This document shows positions 1 to 6,306 of a stretch of 21,218 bases of DNA, in pieces (positions within the stretch are counted from its first letter, which is position 1; each line of letters begins with the position of its first letter). Origin of the DNA: Myxococcota bacterium (lineage in GTDB: Bacteria; Myxococcota_C; UBA6777). The notes below the pieces were generated by a model. The model was not told where the DNA came from. It ran no database searches and worked only from the letters and a program-made list of their open reading frames with translations. The position numbers were made by a program, and so were the translations under genes. The DNA lies in NCBI GenBank assembly GCA_963169055.1, contig CAUJFU010000471.1:1-21218 (forward strand), given 5' to 3'.

Positions 1-114
1 CGGGAAGAAAAGAAAGATTGGATGCACTTTGCGACCACAACAGCCCACCACGCACCGCGTCTGCCCGCGTCTTCGGCTGGCTTACCACTCCAAGGAACCA
101 AAAAGGAGGTTGTT

Positions 115-190
115 TCTGATTAACAGTCAGATGCTCTACCCGCTGAGCTATGAAGGCGCATGCCCTCACTGGGAGTCGAACCCAGGACCC
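115..190 (-). tRNA. Candidate circularly permuted tRNA-Asn(GUU): 3' half precedes 5' half
   Basis: Reading the minus strand, a 3' tRNA half (190-161: variable loop GGGTC, T arm CTGGG-TTCGACT-CCCAG, acceptor TGAGGGC, discriminator A) comes first. Three bases later comes a 5' half (157-115: acceptor GCCTTCA, TA, D arm GCTC/GAGC with GG in the loop, anticodon stem TCTGA/TCAGA and loop CTGTTAA). Placing the 5' half before the 3' half gives a complete 73-nt cloverleaf with a 7-bp acceptor stem (one G-U pair) and anticodon GUU, Asn. Read in the genomic order neither half has a matching partner on its own side: downstream of the anticodon arm there is no T arm before the window edge. The acceptor strands sit back to back as a hairpin with a four-base loop, as in the permuted tRNA genes known from red algae and some archaea. 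Maturation would need end processing and ligation of the anticodon-side ends. It could be a rearranged relic rather than a functional gene. Confidence 0.55.
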
Positions 191-197
191 TTTGAGG

Positions 198-273
198 CCA
201 GTTGCTCTGCCGCTGAGCTACGGAGGTTTTGGGCCTCCGCCGGGACTCGAACCCGGGACCTACTGAAGCAAAA
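198..273 (-). tRNA. Second permuted tRNA-like unit, anticodon uncertain, possibly degenerate
   Basis: On the minus strand a 3' half comes first (273-233: possible loop TTTTGCT, stem TCAGT, variable AGGTC, T arm CCGGG-TTCGAGT-CCCGG, acceptor CGGAGGC followed by CCA). A five-base spacer then leads into a 5' half (227-198: acceptor ACCTCCG, TA, D arm GCTC/GAGC, stem ACTGG). Reassembled, the acceptor pairs at 6 of 7 positions, the D and T arms are perfect, and ACTGG pairs with TCAGT with one G-U. The loop TTTTGCT would read UUG (Gln), but position 37 would be a pyrimidine and the exact join is unclear, so UUU is also possible. Read in normal order, the D arm here is followed after only 17 bases by the T arm of the neighbouring unit, too short for an anticodon arm. 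Its 5' half abuts the 3' half of the tRNA-Asn unit directly. Confidence 0.4.
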
Positions 274-294
274 GTCGGTGATGTTCCTCGATAC

Positions 295-350
295 GCGGGA
301 CACGCAGTCCTGATTTGTGAGTCTCTGCATGCCGCCAAGATACATCCCGC
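295..350 (-). other. Imperfect long hairpin upstream of the tRNA-like units
   Basis: On the minus strand GCGGGA (350-345) pairs with TCCCGC (300-295) and CATGCAG (331-325) pairs with CTGCGTG (307-301, one G-U). This gives 13 bp interrupted by a 13-base one-sided bulge and closed by a 17-base loop. It lies between the upstream hypothetical gene and the first tRNA half, so it may be a processing or structural element of the tRNA transcript. No T tract follows, so it is not an intrinsic terminator. I could not match it to group I intron core motifs. Confidence 0.4.
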
Positions 351-406
351 GCTCCTGCGATGGCCATAGACGCAATGATGGTAGCGATGTTCAAAAGAAT
401 CTGGGG

Positions 407-1447
407 TTATTTGCGAAGGAGAGGGAGGATATCTTGGAAGGCGGCATCGACGGTGCGATCGACGGGCAAGATCCGCCGAGGCATCGGCTCGAAAGGAGAA
501 GAAACGGTCTCGATGTGTTGGGGAACATCAAGGGAAACAACGGGGAGTTTCCCTTGTGATGGGGAGGATGCGTAATGCGGTGGGGGTGGTGTTCGTTGTT
601 CGTGCGATGAGTAGGGAGTGGAGAAAGAGCGTTCGCAAGAAGCAGCGCGAATATCGCCTTGGGACGGGGTTTTGTTTGAGGAGAAGGAAGAGGCCGCAGC
701 TTGTTTGTGAGCAAACACAGCGCGCAAGGCTTGAAGTTGATCAAAGTGTTTGACGGCGGCATCAGGATCGCAGAAAGTCGCCATCGGATCGGCGTTTTTG
801 GATGCGTGGCTTTGAGGAGCAGGGGTAGGTGACTTTTTCAATTCGTGAGCGAGTTCGCGCAGACTGGATTCGATGGTTTCTTCGCTGAGGTTTTGAAGGC
901 GATGAGAGGACGTGGAGACAAGCGGCTGGGGGATGGTCTCCGCAAAAGGCGGTTGTGACGGCTTGTTGTGCGCAGAAAGAGCGGCAAATTGAGCGCGTTT
1001 TTCAGGAGAAAAAGCAAACTGATCCCCCGGAAATATCGGAGTTTCTTTGGGGACGGGTTGTGTGTCGTCGTGCGAAGAGCCAAAGAAGCCGTCGATCTCG
1101 GCACTGAGATCCCACGAAAGCGAAAGGGCCTCTTTGGAAGAAACGGACGGAGCGAAGGGAAGGGGGGTTTCTTGAAGGAGATCGAGTGGTGGGATTTCTT
1201 GGGGGAGCCAAGACAGCGAAAGCGAGTGTGGATCGTCGATCTTTTGGGTTGCGGTGTGTTTTTGAGAAAGAGTCTGATCAAGCGCCTGTTTTTCAGCGAC
1301 GGCTTGATCGAGCGCGGTTTGTAACTGGAGGATGCGCGCTTCGGCTTGTTGGAGGCGTTGTTGTGCGCGGCGCAACAGGGAGGTGAGTTGTTCGATATCT
1401 TGAGGAAGTTCGAGGGTCTTGGGGTTGGGCGTGTGGAAGGCGTTCAT
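407..1447 (-). CDS. Hypothetical coiled-coil, low-complexity protein
   Basis: A 346-residue protein I do not recognise. Residues about 12-68 form a likely coiled coil, with heptad-spaced leucines and many Gln, Glu and Ala. The rest is rich in Ser, Pro and Gln and looks largely disordered, apart from a short helical stretch near residues 225-250 and a conserved-looking tail ending in LPLLRK. There is no signal peptide or membrane segment, so it is probably cytoplasmic. The start is the ATG at 1447, preceded by AAAGGGAAA. The reading frame is long with no competing ORF of equal quality on either strand. The gene is followed on the same strand by the tRNA-like units. Function is unknown; the coiled coil suggests oligomerisation or a scaffold role, but that is a guess. 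Confidence 0.7.
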   Translation of the reverse strand: MNAFHTPNPKTLELPQDIEQLTSLLRRAQQRLQQAEARILQLQTALDQAVAEKQALDQTLSQKHTATQKIDDPHSLSLSWLPQEIPPLDLLQETPLPFAPSVSSKEALSLSWDLSAEIDGFFGSSHDDTQPVPKETPIFPGDQFAFSPEKRAQFAALSAHNKPSQPPFAETIPQPLVSTSSHRLQNLSEETIESSLRELAHELKKSPTPAPQSHASKNADPMATFCDPDAAVKHFDQLQALRAVFAHKQAAASSFSSNKTPSQGDIRAASCERSFSTPYSSHEQRTPPPPHYASSPSQGKLPVVSLDVPQHIETVSSPFEPMPRRILPVDRTVDAAFQDILPLLRK

Positions 1448-1495
1448 GGCGTTTCCCTTTCTTTGTATGCGATCGGTATTCGATGGATGGTTTTG

Positions 1496-1509
1496 TTGGA
1501 TCTGTCCAA
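1496..1509. promoter_or_regulatory. Small perfect inverted repeat upstream of the coiled-coil gene
   Basis: TTGGA-N4-TCCAA lies about 50 bp upstream of the ATG at 1447. Its spacing resembles a dimeric regulator half-site pair. There is no independent support for a regulator, and a repeat this short can occur by chance. Confidence 0.2.
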
Positions 1510-1575
1510 GATGTCTGCGATCTTGGGGAGTTGGTGGCCCATTACGCAGATATTGTGCCAGACGTTGTTGATCGC

Positions 1576-1604
1576 TTGTCAGAAGGTAAGAAAGAGGCTA
1601 GATT
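1576..1604 (+). promoter_or_regulatory. Sigma-70-type promoter for the small ORF and DUF6524-like gene
   Basis: TTGTCA (1576-1581) and TAGATT (1599-1604) are separated by 17 bp, matching 5/6 and 4/6 of the housekeeping consensus. Transcription would start near 1611, giving a leader of about 85 bases before the small ORF. This is the best promoter-like pair on the plus strand of the 515-bp interval between the divergent genes. Confidence 0.45.
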
Positions 1605-1694
1605 GTGCGCCGTTTGAGAGGGTCCAGCGAGAAAGAATTCGAAAGCAAACCAAAACAACAAACATTTTGCCTTGCCTTTTGAGGAGAGAGTGGG

Positions 1695-1973
1695 TTGGGG
1701 TGTCTTGCATCGCGCAAAGACACGACCTACCGTGTCAAAAAACGCCTCCCCCGCCTAGGCAACGCTGCGCCCCTCACAAAGAAAGAAGCGTTCGTGATCC
1801 GCACAAAGCACCTGTTCAAAAGTTGGACAACCCCGTCGCCCTTGGCACTTATCGGCATGGGGTCAACGCAGAAGGCCGCACCAACCAAGCGGCCTCTAAC
1901 ACAACCACCCCATCGAGATATCCCGCAGGATCTCGTTGATATCTTTTCAAAAGGAGCGAACCATGACGAATGA
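1695..1973 (+). CDS. Small basic protein, unknown, coupled to the next gene
   Basis: A 92-residue ORF opening with TTG, with GAGGAG placed 8 bases upstream. Its stop overlaps the start of the DUF6524-like gene (ATG at 1963), an arrangement typical of translational coupling. The product is rich in Lys, Arg, Thr and Pro, has no membrane segment, and ends in a more regular stretch, IPQDLVDIFSKGANHDE. Codon choice looks like the neighbouring genes rather than random. Against it are the absence of any recognised family, the TTG start, and the inverted repeats inside the 5' part and at 1873-1895. It could be a leader peptide, a small protein, or non-coding leader RNA that happens to be open. Confidence 0.4.
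   Translation: MGCLASRKDTTYRVKKRLPRLGNAAPLTKKEAFVIRTKHLFKSWTTPSPLALIGMGSTQKAAPTKRPLTQPPHRDIPQDLVDIFSKGANHDE
1700..1736 (+). promoter_or_regulatory. Two mutually exclusive hairpins in the leader / small ORF start
   Basis: GTGTCTTGC (1700-1708) can pair with GCAAAGACAC (1714-1723) with one bulged base and a five-base loop. GACACG (1719-1724) can instead pair with CGTGTC (1731-1736) around a six-base loop. The two share GACAC, so only one can form at a time, as in attenuators and RNA switches. No U tract follows either, so a termination switch is not supported; any effect would be on translation. Confidence 0.25.
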
Positions 1974-2436
1974 TGGAAGTCGAATCATTCGGTTCTTCCG
2001 CAATCTACGGCTCGTTCTCGTATTTGTGTTGGTGCATCTGACCTACAATCCCGAAGGGGCCTCTTATTACCATTGGGCTCTGAAACCTTGGTGGGATGGG
2101 TTCTTTGGTGCTGGAAAGCTGGTCGGCCCCCACTCTCTCAAAGCCTTCGTTGGGGTTTTGTTGTTGGGGGGGTGGTTTTGGTTTCTGCGCAGCACACGCC
2201 GAAAGATCGGTGGATTGGGGATCTTGCTCACCATCGCCTTCTTTGCGACCTTGGGATGGGTGTTGAATGATTATGGGCTGTTCCCCAACGTGGGTTCTTG
2301 GATGTTGCAACACCTTCTGCTGCTGATCGTGAGCATCGTCTTGTCTTTGGGCGTCCTCCTCCCCGAACCCAAAGCCAAAGTCGTTGTCGCCAAGCAAGAA
2401 AAACTCCCCGCCAAACAAGGTTCCGAAACCGCCTGA
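1963..2436 (+). CDS. DUF6524-like four-helix membrane protein
   Basis: A 157-residue inner-membrane protein with four hydrophobic segments, roughly residues 15-32, 55-75, 83-103 and 112-134, and a basic, polar C-terminal tail. The motif NPEGASYYHW after the first helix, and the later GVLLLGGW and GGLGILL segments, match my memory of the DUF6524 family, whose function is unknown. The start at 1963 is chosen because AAAGGAG stands 7 bases upstream; an in-frame TTG at 1936 would add nine residues but lacks a site. The gene converges on the allantoicase gene with only four bases between their stop codons, and no terminator is visible between them. It is probably cotranscribed with the small ORF before it. 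Confidence 0.75.
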   Translation: MTNDGSRIIRFFRNLRLVLVFVLVHLTYNPEGASYYHWALKPWWDGFFGAGKLVGPHSLKAFVGVLLLGGWFWFLRSTRRKIGGLGILLTIAFFATLGWVLNDYGLFPNVGSWMLQHLLLLIVSIVLSLGVLLPEPKAKVVVAKQEKLPAKQGSETA

Positions 2437-2440
2437 TGGT

Positions 2441-3478
2441 TTAGCCCGGGGTGCGTTGCCCATAGAGGCGAAGGCGGCTGACACCGCCGTCAGGATAGAT
2501 CTGAAGTTTGATATGGCTGAAGGGACCGGGGGATTGGATCTCTTGGCGGAAGAGATGTTCGTGGTGGGCTTGGAGGGGGCGTCGGGAAAGGATCTCTTGC
2601 CAAGAAGCGGCATCATTGTGTTGGAGGTCGGTGATCTGGAGGTCGGGGGCCAAGATGCCGTGCAGACTGAAGGACTCGGGGAAATTGCCTTTGAAGTGGT
2701 TGGTGTCAACCACAACAAAGCGGATATCTCCGACAGCTCCGAGCTTAACGATGATCCAGTCAAAGCCGGGGCGTCGGCTGCGTCGGGTTTCCCAACCCTC
2801 ACCCATCACCCGAGCGCGACCCGGGGCGATCAGGTTGGACATCACCCCAAAGAACATATCGGAACAAACCAAGGGCTCGCCACCATTGCGCATCGCCGCA
2901 AGATCGACTTCGCCTTCTTCGAGAGGAAAACGCTGATCGTCTTCGCTCGGCTTCCAAAGCGGCGTAGGACGGCCATAAGCGCGGAAACGTGAAACACCAC
3001 CGTCAGGATAGATGTGCAGCTTGAGATGCGAAACAGGTTCGGGATGTTGCGTTGCAAAGAGGTTTTGCGAACCGCGCTGCAAAGAAACAGGCGCAAGGAA
3101 GGGCTTCCAAGGAAGCGCGTGCAATGAGTGTGGATCTTCCGAAGCATCGGGGGCAAAGCAAGCTTCGACCGATGCAAACGAGGGATGATTGCCGAGAAAA
3201 TGGTTGGTGTCGATATCAAGGACAGAGATTACACCCGGGACACCGAGGCGCAAGATGCACCAATCATGGCCCTCTTCACGTTTTCGTCGACTTTCCCAAC
3301 CATCCATCCACTTGCCGCGTTCGGTGTATTTGTCGGGGATAAAGACGCCCCGCCCGGGTTTGACGAGATTGTTCATCTCGGCAAAGAAATCATCCGAACA
3401 CAACAAAGCGCGACCACCAAGCTGCTCACTAAGAAGATCGATACCATTCGAGATACCGATACCCTGTTCTATTTTCAT
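2441..3478 (-). CDS. alc: Allantoicase (allantoate amidinohydrolase type, EC 3.5.3.4)
   Basis: 345 residues, the usual size for allantoicase, which splits allantoate into ureidoglycolate and urea. The protein is two copies of the family's jelly-roll domain. Each carries a GW-E-[ST]-RR segment (GWESRRKR and GWETRRSR), then DTNHF-x-GN (DTNHFLGNHP and DTNHFKGNFP), and closes with IYPDGGVSR and a YGR/YGQ turn. No signal peptide, so it is cytoplasmic. The ATG at 3478 is preferred over the TTG just before it because GGAG lies six bases upstream. It is the last gene of the ureide locus, 38 bp downstream of allantoinase on the same strand, which supports cotranscription. Ureidoglycolate lyase, needed to release glyoxylate, is not in the window. 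Confidence 0.93.
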   Translation of the reverse strand: MKIEQGIGISNGIDLLSEQLGGRALLCSDDFFAEMNNLVKPGRGVFIPDKYTERGKWMDGWESRRKREEGHDWCILRLGVPGVISVLDIDTNHFLGNHPSFASVEACFAPDASEDPHSLHALPWKPFLAPVSLQRGSQNLFATQHPEPVSHLKLHIYPDGGVSRFRAYGRPTPLWKPSEDDQRFPLEEGEVDLAAMRNGGEPLVCSDMFFGVMSNLIAPGRARVMGEGWETRRSRRPGFDWIIVKLGAVGDIRFVVVDTNHFKGNFPESFSLHGILAPDLQITDLQHNDAASWQEILSRRPLQAHHEHLFRQEIQSPGPFSHIKLQIYPDGGVSRLRLYGQRTPG

Positions 3479-3516
3479 CAAAAACTCCGCACGAAAAAGT
3501 ATTATGGCAAAAAGAT

Positions 3517-4851
3517 TTAGGGGGTGGAGTGCTGCGCAAAAAGTGCTTCACCGTGGGGATGCGCTTTCCATGCGCCGCGTTGGTAAGCGAGTTGGCCTTT
3601 GAGATAAGCGGATTGCACGCGGCCTTTGAGCGGCATCCCGAGATAAGGCGTGCATTTGTGCCGACTGCCGAGGTGTTCGACGCCAACCGTAAAAGCGGCC
3701 TCGGGTTCCCACAAGATCAGATCGGCGTCTTTTTGGGGGGCGAGCGTGCCTTTTTGGGAGAGTTTTACCAGTGCAGCCGGGCCTTTGGCGAGCCATCTTG
3801 CGAGATGTTCGATCCCAAAGCCGCGTTTTTGAGCCTCGGTCCACAACAACGACAAGCTCAAATCCAACGAAGAGATCCCACCCCACGCATCTGCAAAACT
3901 GCCTGTATCGAGGCATTTGAGCGAAGGCGGGCAAGGCGAATGATCGCTGACCACAAAGTCGATCAAGCCGTCCCCAAGGGCTTTCCAGAGCGCTTCGCGG
4001 TTGGCGTCCTCGCGGATCGGCGGAGCGCATTTGTAAAGTGTCGCGCCATCGGGGATCGCCTCAGCGTAAAGGCAAAGATAATGTGGACAAGTCTCGACCG
4101 TCAGCGGAAGCCCTTCGTCTTTGGCAGCCGCGATCATCGGCAATGCCTCTGCGGTTGAAAGATGGACGATGTGGACGTGCGCACGGGTGGAACGGCATAG
4201 ATCGATCAACCCTGCGATCGCTTCGATCTCCCATGCTGGAGGGCGAGAACGCAAAAAGCGTTGGTAGGATCGCGGCGGTAGATCGGGGAGTTCGAGGGGT
4301 CTTGCGATCTCAGCATGCGCCAACAGCGGGGCATCAAAACGCTTGAGGATCTGCAAGGCTTGACGGGTCGTTTCCCAATCAGCCGCAGGGAATTCATCGA
4401 TCCCCGAATCGCACAAAAACGCCTTACCACCGAAGGTTCCAGCTTCAAGCAGCGCAGCGAGTTCGTGCAGGTGGTGGGGGATCACCCCCGCCCAAAAGCC
4501 CGTGTGTGCGTAAAGTTTGCCCTCATAACTGGCCTTTTTGGCCGAGAACGCCGCCGACGTCGTTGTGACGGGGGAGCTATTGAGCGGCATATCGATCAAT
4601 GTCGTGATGCCACCCAACAAAGCGGCTTTTGTGGCCGTCTCAAATCCCTCCCATGTGGTGCGCCCGGGTTCGTTGATGTGGACGTGCGTATCGACGCCAC
4701 CCGCCATGATGACGGTCTCTCCGACATCTTCGACCTGTACGTCAACGGGTGGTTCTTGGATCAGATCAAGGATGCGTTCACCGTCCACAAGCAAGATGCC
4801 GGATTGAACGCTGTCTTGGTAGATGATGCGTTTGGAGCGTAATCCCCACAT
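3517..4851 (-). CDS. allB: Allantoinase (EC 3.5.2.5)
   Basis: 444 residues, a cytoplasmic amidohydrolase that opens allantoin to allantoate. The binuclear metal site is visible: H56 and H58 in DTHVHINEPGR, K143 in GGKAFLCDSGIDEFP (the carbamylated lysine in the family), H179 in LLAHAEI, H230 in HIVHLS, and D303 in VSDHSPC. The segment CDSGIDEFP and the final SDHSPCPP are typical of allantoinases rather than hydantoinases or dihydroorotases. The start at 4851 follows a weak CGAGG site about 8 bases upstream. The gene lies 70 bp after puuD and 38 bp before allantoicase, all in one direction, consistent with one operon and with its product feeding the next enzyme. Confidence 0.93.
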   Translation of the reverse strand: MWGLRSKRIIYQDSVQSGILLVDGERILDLIQEPPVDVQVEDVGETVIMAGGVDTHVHINEPGRTTWEGFETATKAALLGGITTLIDMPLNSSPVTTTSAAFSAKKASYEGKLYAHTGFWAGVIPHHLHELAALLEAGTFGGKAFLCDSGIDEFPAADWETTRQALQILKRFDAPLLAHAEIARPLELPDLPPRSYQRFLRSRPPAWEIEAIAGLIDLCRSTRAHVHIVHLSTAEALPMIAAAKDEGLPLTVETCPHYLCLYAEAIPDGATLYKCAPPIREDANREALWKALGDGLIDFVVSDHSPCPPSLKCLDTGSFADAWGGISSLDLSLSLLWTEAQKRGFGIEHLARWLAKGPAALVKLSQKGTLAPQKDADLILWEPEAAFTVGVEHLGSRHKCTPYLGMPLKGRVQSAYLKGQLAYQRGAWKAHPHGEALFAQHSTP

Positions 4852-4921
4852 AAGAAAACCTCGCGATCAATAGAAGTAAAAGCAGTGGTAGTCGGCCTTG
4901 TTTGGAGAGAGAACGGGTCGA

Positions 4922-6127
4922 TTATTGGGGCATACCTTGTTGGATCCAAGCCCCGAGCAGAGCGCGTTCTTCGGGGGTGATCTTGGTGAGGTTGCCGAGG
5001 GGCATGTATTGGGAATCGACGGTACTGCTTTTGATTTTCGCGTGGACAGCACGCGCTTGTTCGTAGCGTTCGAGCATAATGCCTTGGGGCGGGGCCTGAA
5101 AGCCCGGGAAGCTGGGCTTCGCAGCGTGGCAAGAAAGACATCGGACTTGGAGGATCGGCTGGATCTGTTGGAAGGTGACACGTGCGCCATGCGCGCCGCT
5201 TGGTCGGGAAGTAGCGAAAGGCTCGGCAGGACGGGGCTTGCTGACCAAGGCCAGCGCAACCATCGCAACAGCGGCCACGGGCAAGATCCAGACTTTGTGT
5301 TCACCGTTGTGTTTGAGGTTGAAATAATGCCGAACACCCATACTGATCACCGAAAGCCCCGCAAGGATCGCCCAATTCAGATGATGCCCAAAGACCATCG
5401 GATAATGATTGCTCAGCATGATAAACAAGACGGGCAAGGTGAGGTAGTTGTTGTGAAGCGATCGCATCGCTCCTGCGGCCCCTTTGGAGATATCGGGCGG
5501 CTGTCCAGCGATCATCGCGTCCACCATGATCCGCTGGTTGGGGATGATCACAAAAAAGACGTTGGCCGCCATGATGGTTCCGATGATCACACCGACGTGC
5601 ATAAAGGCTGCGCGGGGCTGATAGATCCGCGTCAACGCAAACGAGGCGATGGTCAACAAGATCAACCCAATGATCGCAAGAAACATCGGTTGTTTGTGCA
5701 AAGGGGACTTGCACATCAGGTCATACACCAACCACGAGACCGTAATAAAACCCACGCTGATCGCGATGGCTTGCCAAGGTTGAAGCCCCCCGACCGTCGA
5801 TTGGAGCAGATAGATCTTGGTGTCCCAGTAATACACCACCGTCAACAAACAAATGCCCGTAATCCAAGTAAAATAGGCTTCCCACTTGAACCAATGAAGC
5901 GTTTTGGGAAGAACTTTGGGCGCGCCGTCGTACTTGAGGACTTGGTAAAAAGCACCACCGTGGACGGCGAAAAGTTCTCCCTTGATACCGTCTTTGGGTG
6001 TTTCAGGAGAGCGAATATTATGATTCAGCCAGTTAAAATAAAAAGATGTTCCGATCCACGCTGCCCCCGTAATCAAGTGAAACCAGCGAAAGAACAAGTT
6101 GAACCAGTCAAGAATATAGCCTTCCAT
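4922..6127 (-). CDS. puuD: Membrane urate hydroxylase PuuD with C-terminal cytochrome c domain
   Basis: 401 residues. The N-terminal 300 form a helical membrane domain with about eight segments, starting MEGYILDWFNLFFRWFHLIT and including SFYFNWLNHNI and GAAGAMRSLHNNYLTLP, which match PuuD, the membrane enzyme that oxidises urate to 5-hydroxyisourate. The tail is a soluble cytochrome c domain with CLSCH at 330-334 for covalent haem and M375 in YMPLGN as likely distal ligand, so electrons can pass to the respiratory chain instead of directly to oxygen. The start at 6127 is chosen because GGAG stands eight bases upstream; the frame stays open 50 codons further, but that extension lacks a ribosome site and looks non-coding. 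Allantoinase follows 70 bp downstream. Confidence 0.92.
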   Translation of the reverse strand: MEGYILDWFNLFFRWFHLITGAAWIGTSFYFNWLNHNIRSPETPKDGIKGELFAVHGGAFYQVLKYDGAPKVLPKTLHWFKWEAYFTWITGICLLTVVYYWDTKIYLLQSTVGGLQPWQAIAISVGFITVSWLVYDLMCKSPLHKQPMFLAIIGLILLTIASFALTRIYQPRAAFMHVGVIIGTIMAANVFFVIIPNQRIMVDAMIAGQPPDISKGAAGAMRSLHNNYLTLPVLFIMLSNHYPMVFGHHLNWAILAGLSVISMGVRHYFNLKHNGEHKVWILPVAAVAMVALALVSKPRPAEPFATSRPSGAHGARVTFQQIQPILQVRCLSCHAAKPSFPGFQAPPQGIMLERYEQARAVHAKIKSSTVDSQYMPLGNLTKITPEERALLGAWIQQGMPQ

Positions 6128-6306
6128 CGGCAGATCTCCGTGTGTTCTGTGTTCGGCGATACGGCGTCTGATCGCCAAGTTCAAGAAATCGAAAAAAATC
6201 GAAAAGGTACAAAAGTGACTTGTGAGCAAAAACGCTCGGTTGATTTGAATAGGATAGGAGTTACGCAGTTGGCTCAAAAAAAGCCGTGTTCGCGGTAGAC
6301 GGATTT
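6128..6306 (-). other. Intergenic gap between the malate synthase-like gene and puuD
   Basis: A gap of 179 bases without a gene. On the minus strand it contains a 4-bp stem (CCGT/ACGG, 6302-6284) followed by seven T residues (6282-6276), which would be a weak terminator at best. No convincing promoter pair is seen before puuD. Partial termination followed by internal transcription of puuD-allB-alc is possible but not shown. Confidence 0.25.

Noticed and set aside
1-114. Group I intron remnant flanking the permuted tRNA halves
   Set aside because: I could not find the conserved P, Q, R or S core sequences, and the window ends too soon to judge the left flank.
1719-1736. Terminator hairpin GACACG/CGTGTC
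   Set aside because: It is followed by A residues on the plus strand, and no gene ends before it on either strand.
6128-6277. Fifty-codon N-terminal extension of PuuD
   Set aside because: PuuD proteins begin close to the MEGY segment, which has a GGAG site in front; the extension has none.
4898-6298. A 466-codon plus-strand ORF antisense to puuD
   Set aside because: The minus strand encodes a clear PuuD with haem motif; the plus frame is polar, Asp/Arg/His-rich and matches nothing.
6276-6302. Intrinsic terminator after the malate synthase-like gene
   Set aside because: The stem is only four base pairs with an 11-base loop, though a run of seven T follows; too weak to call.
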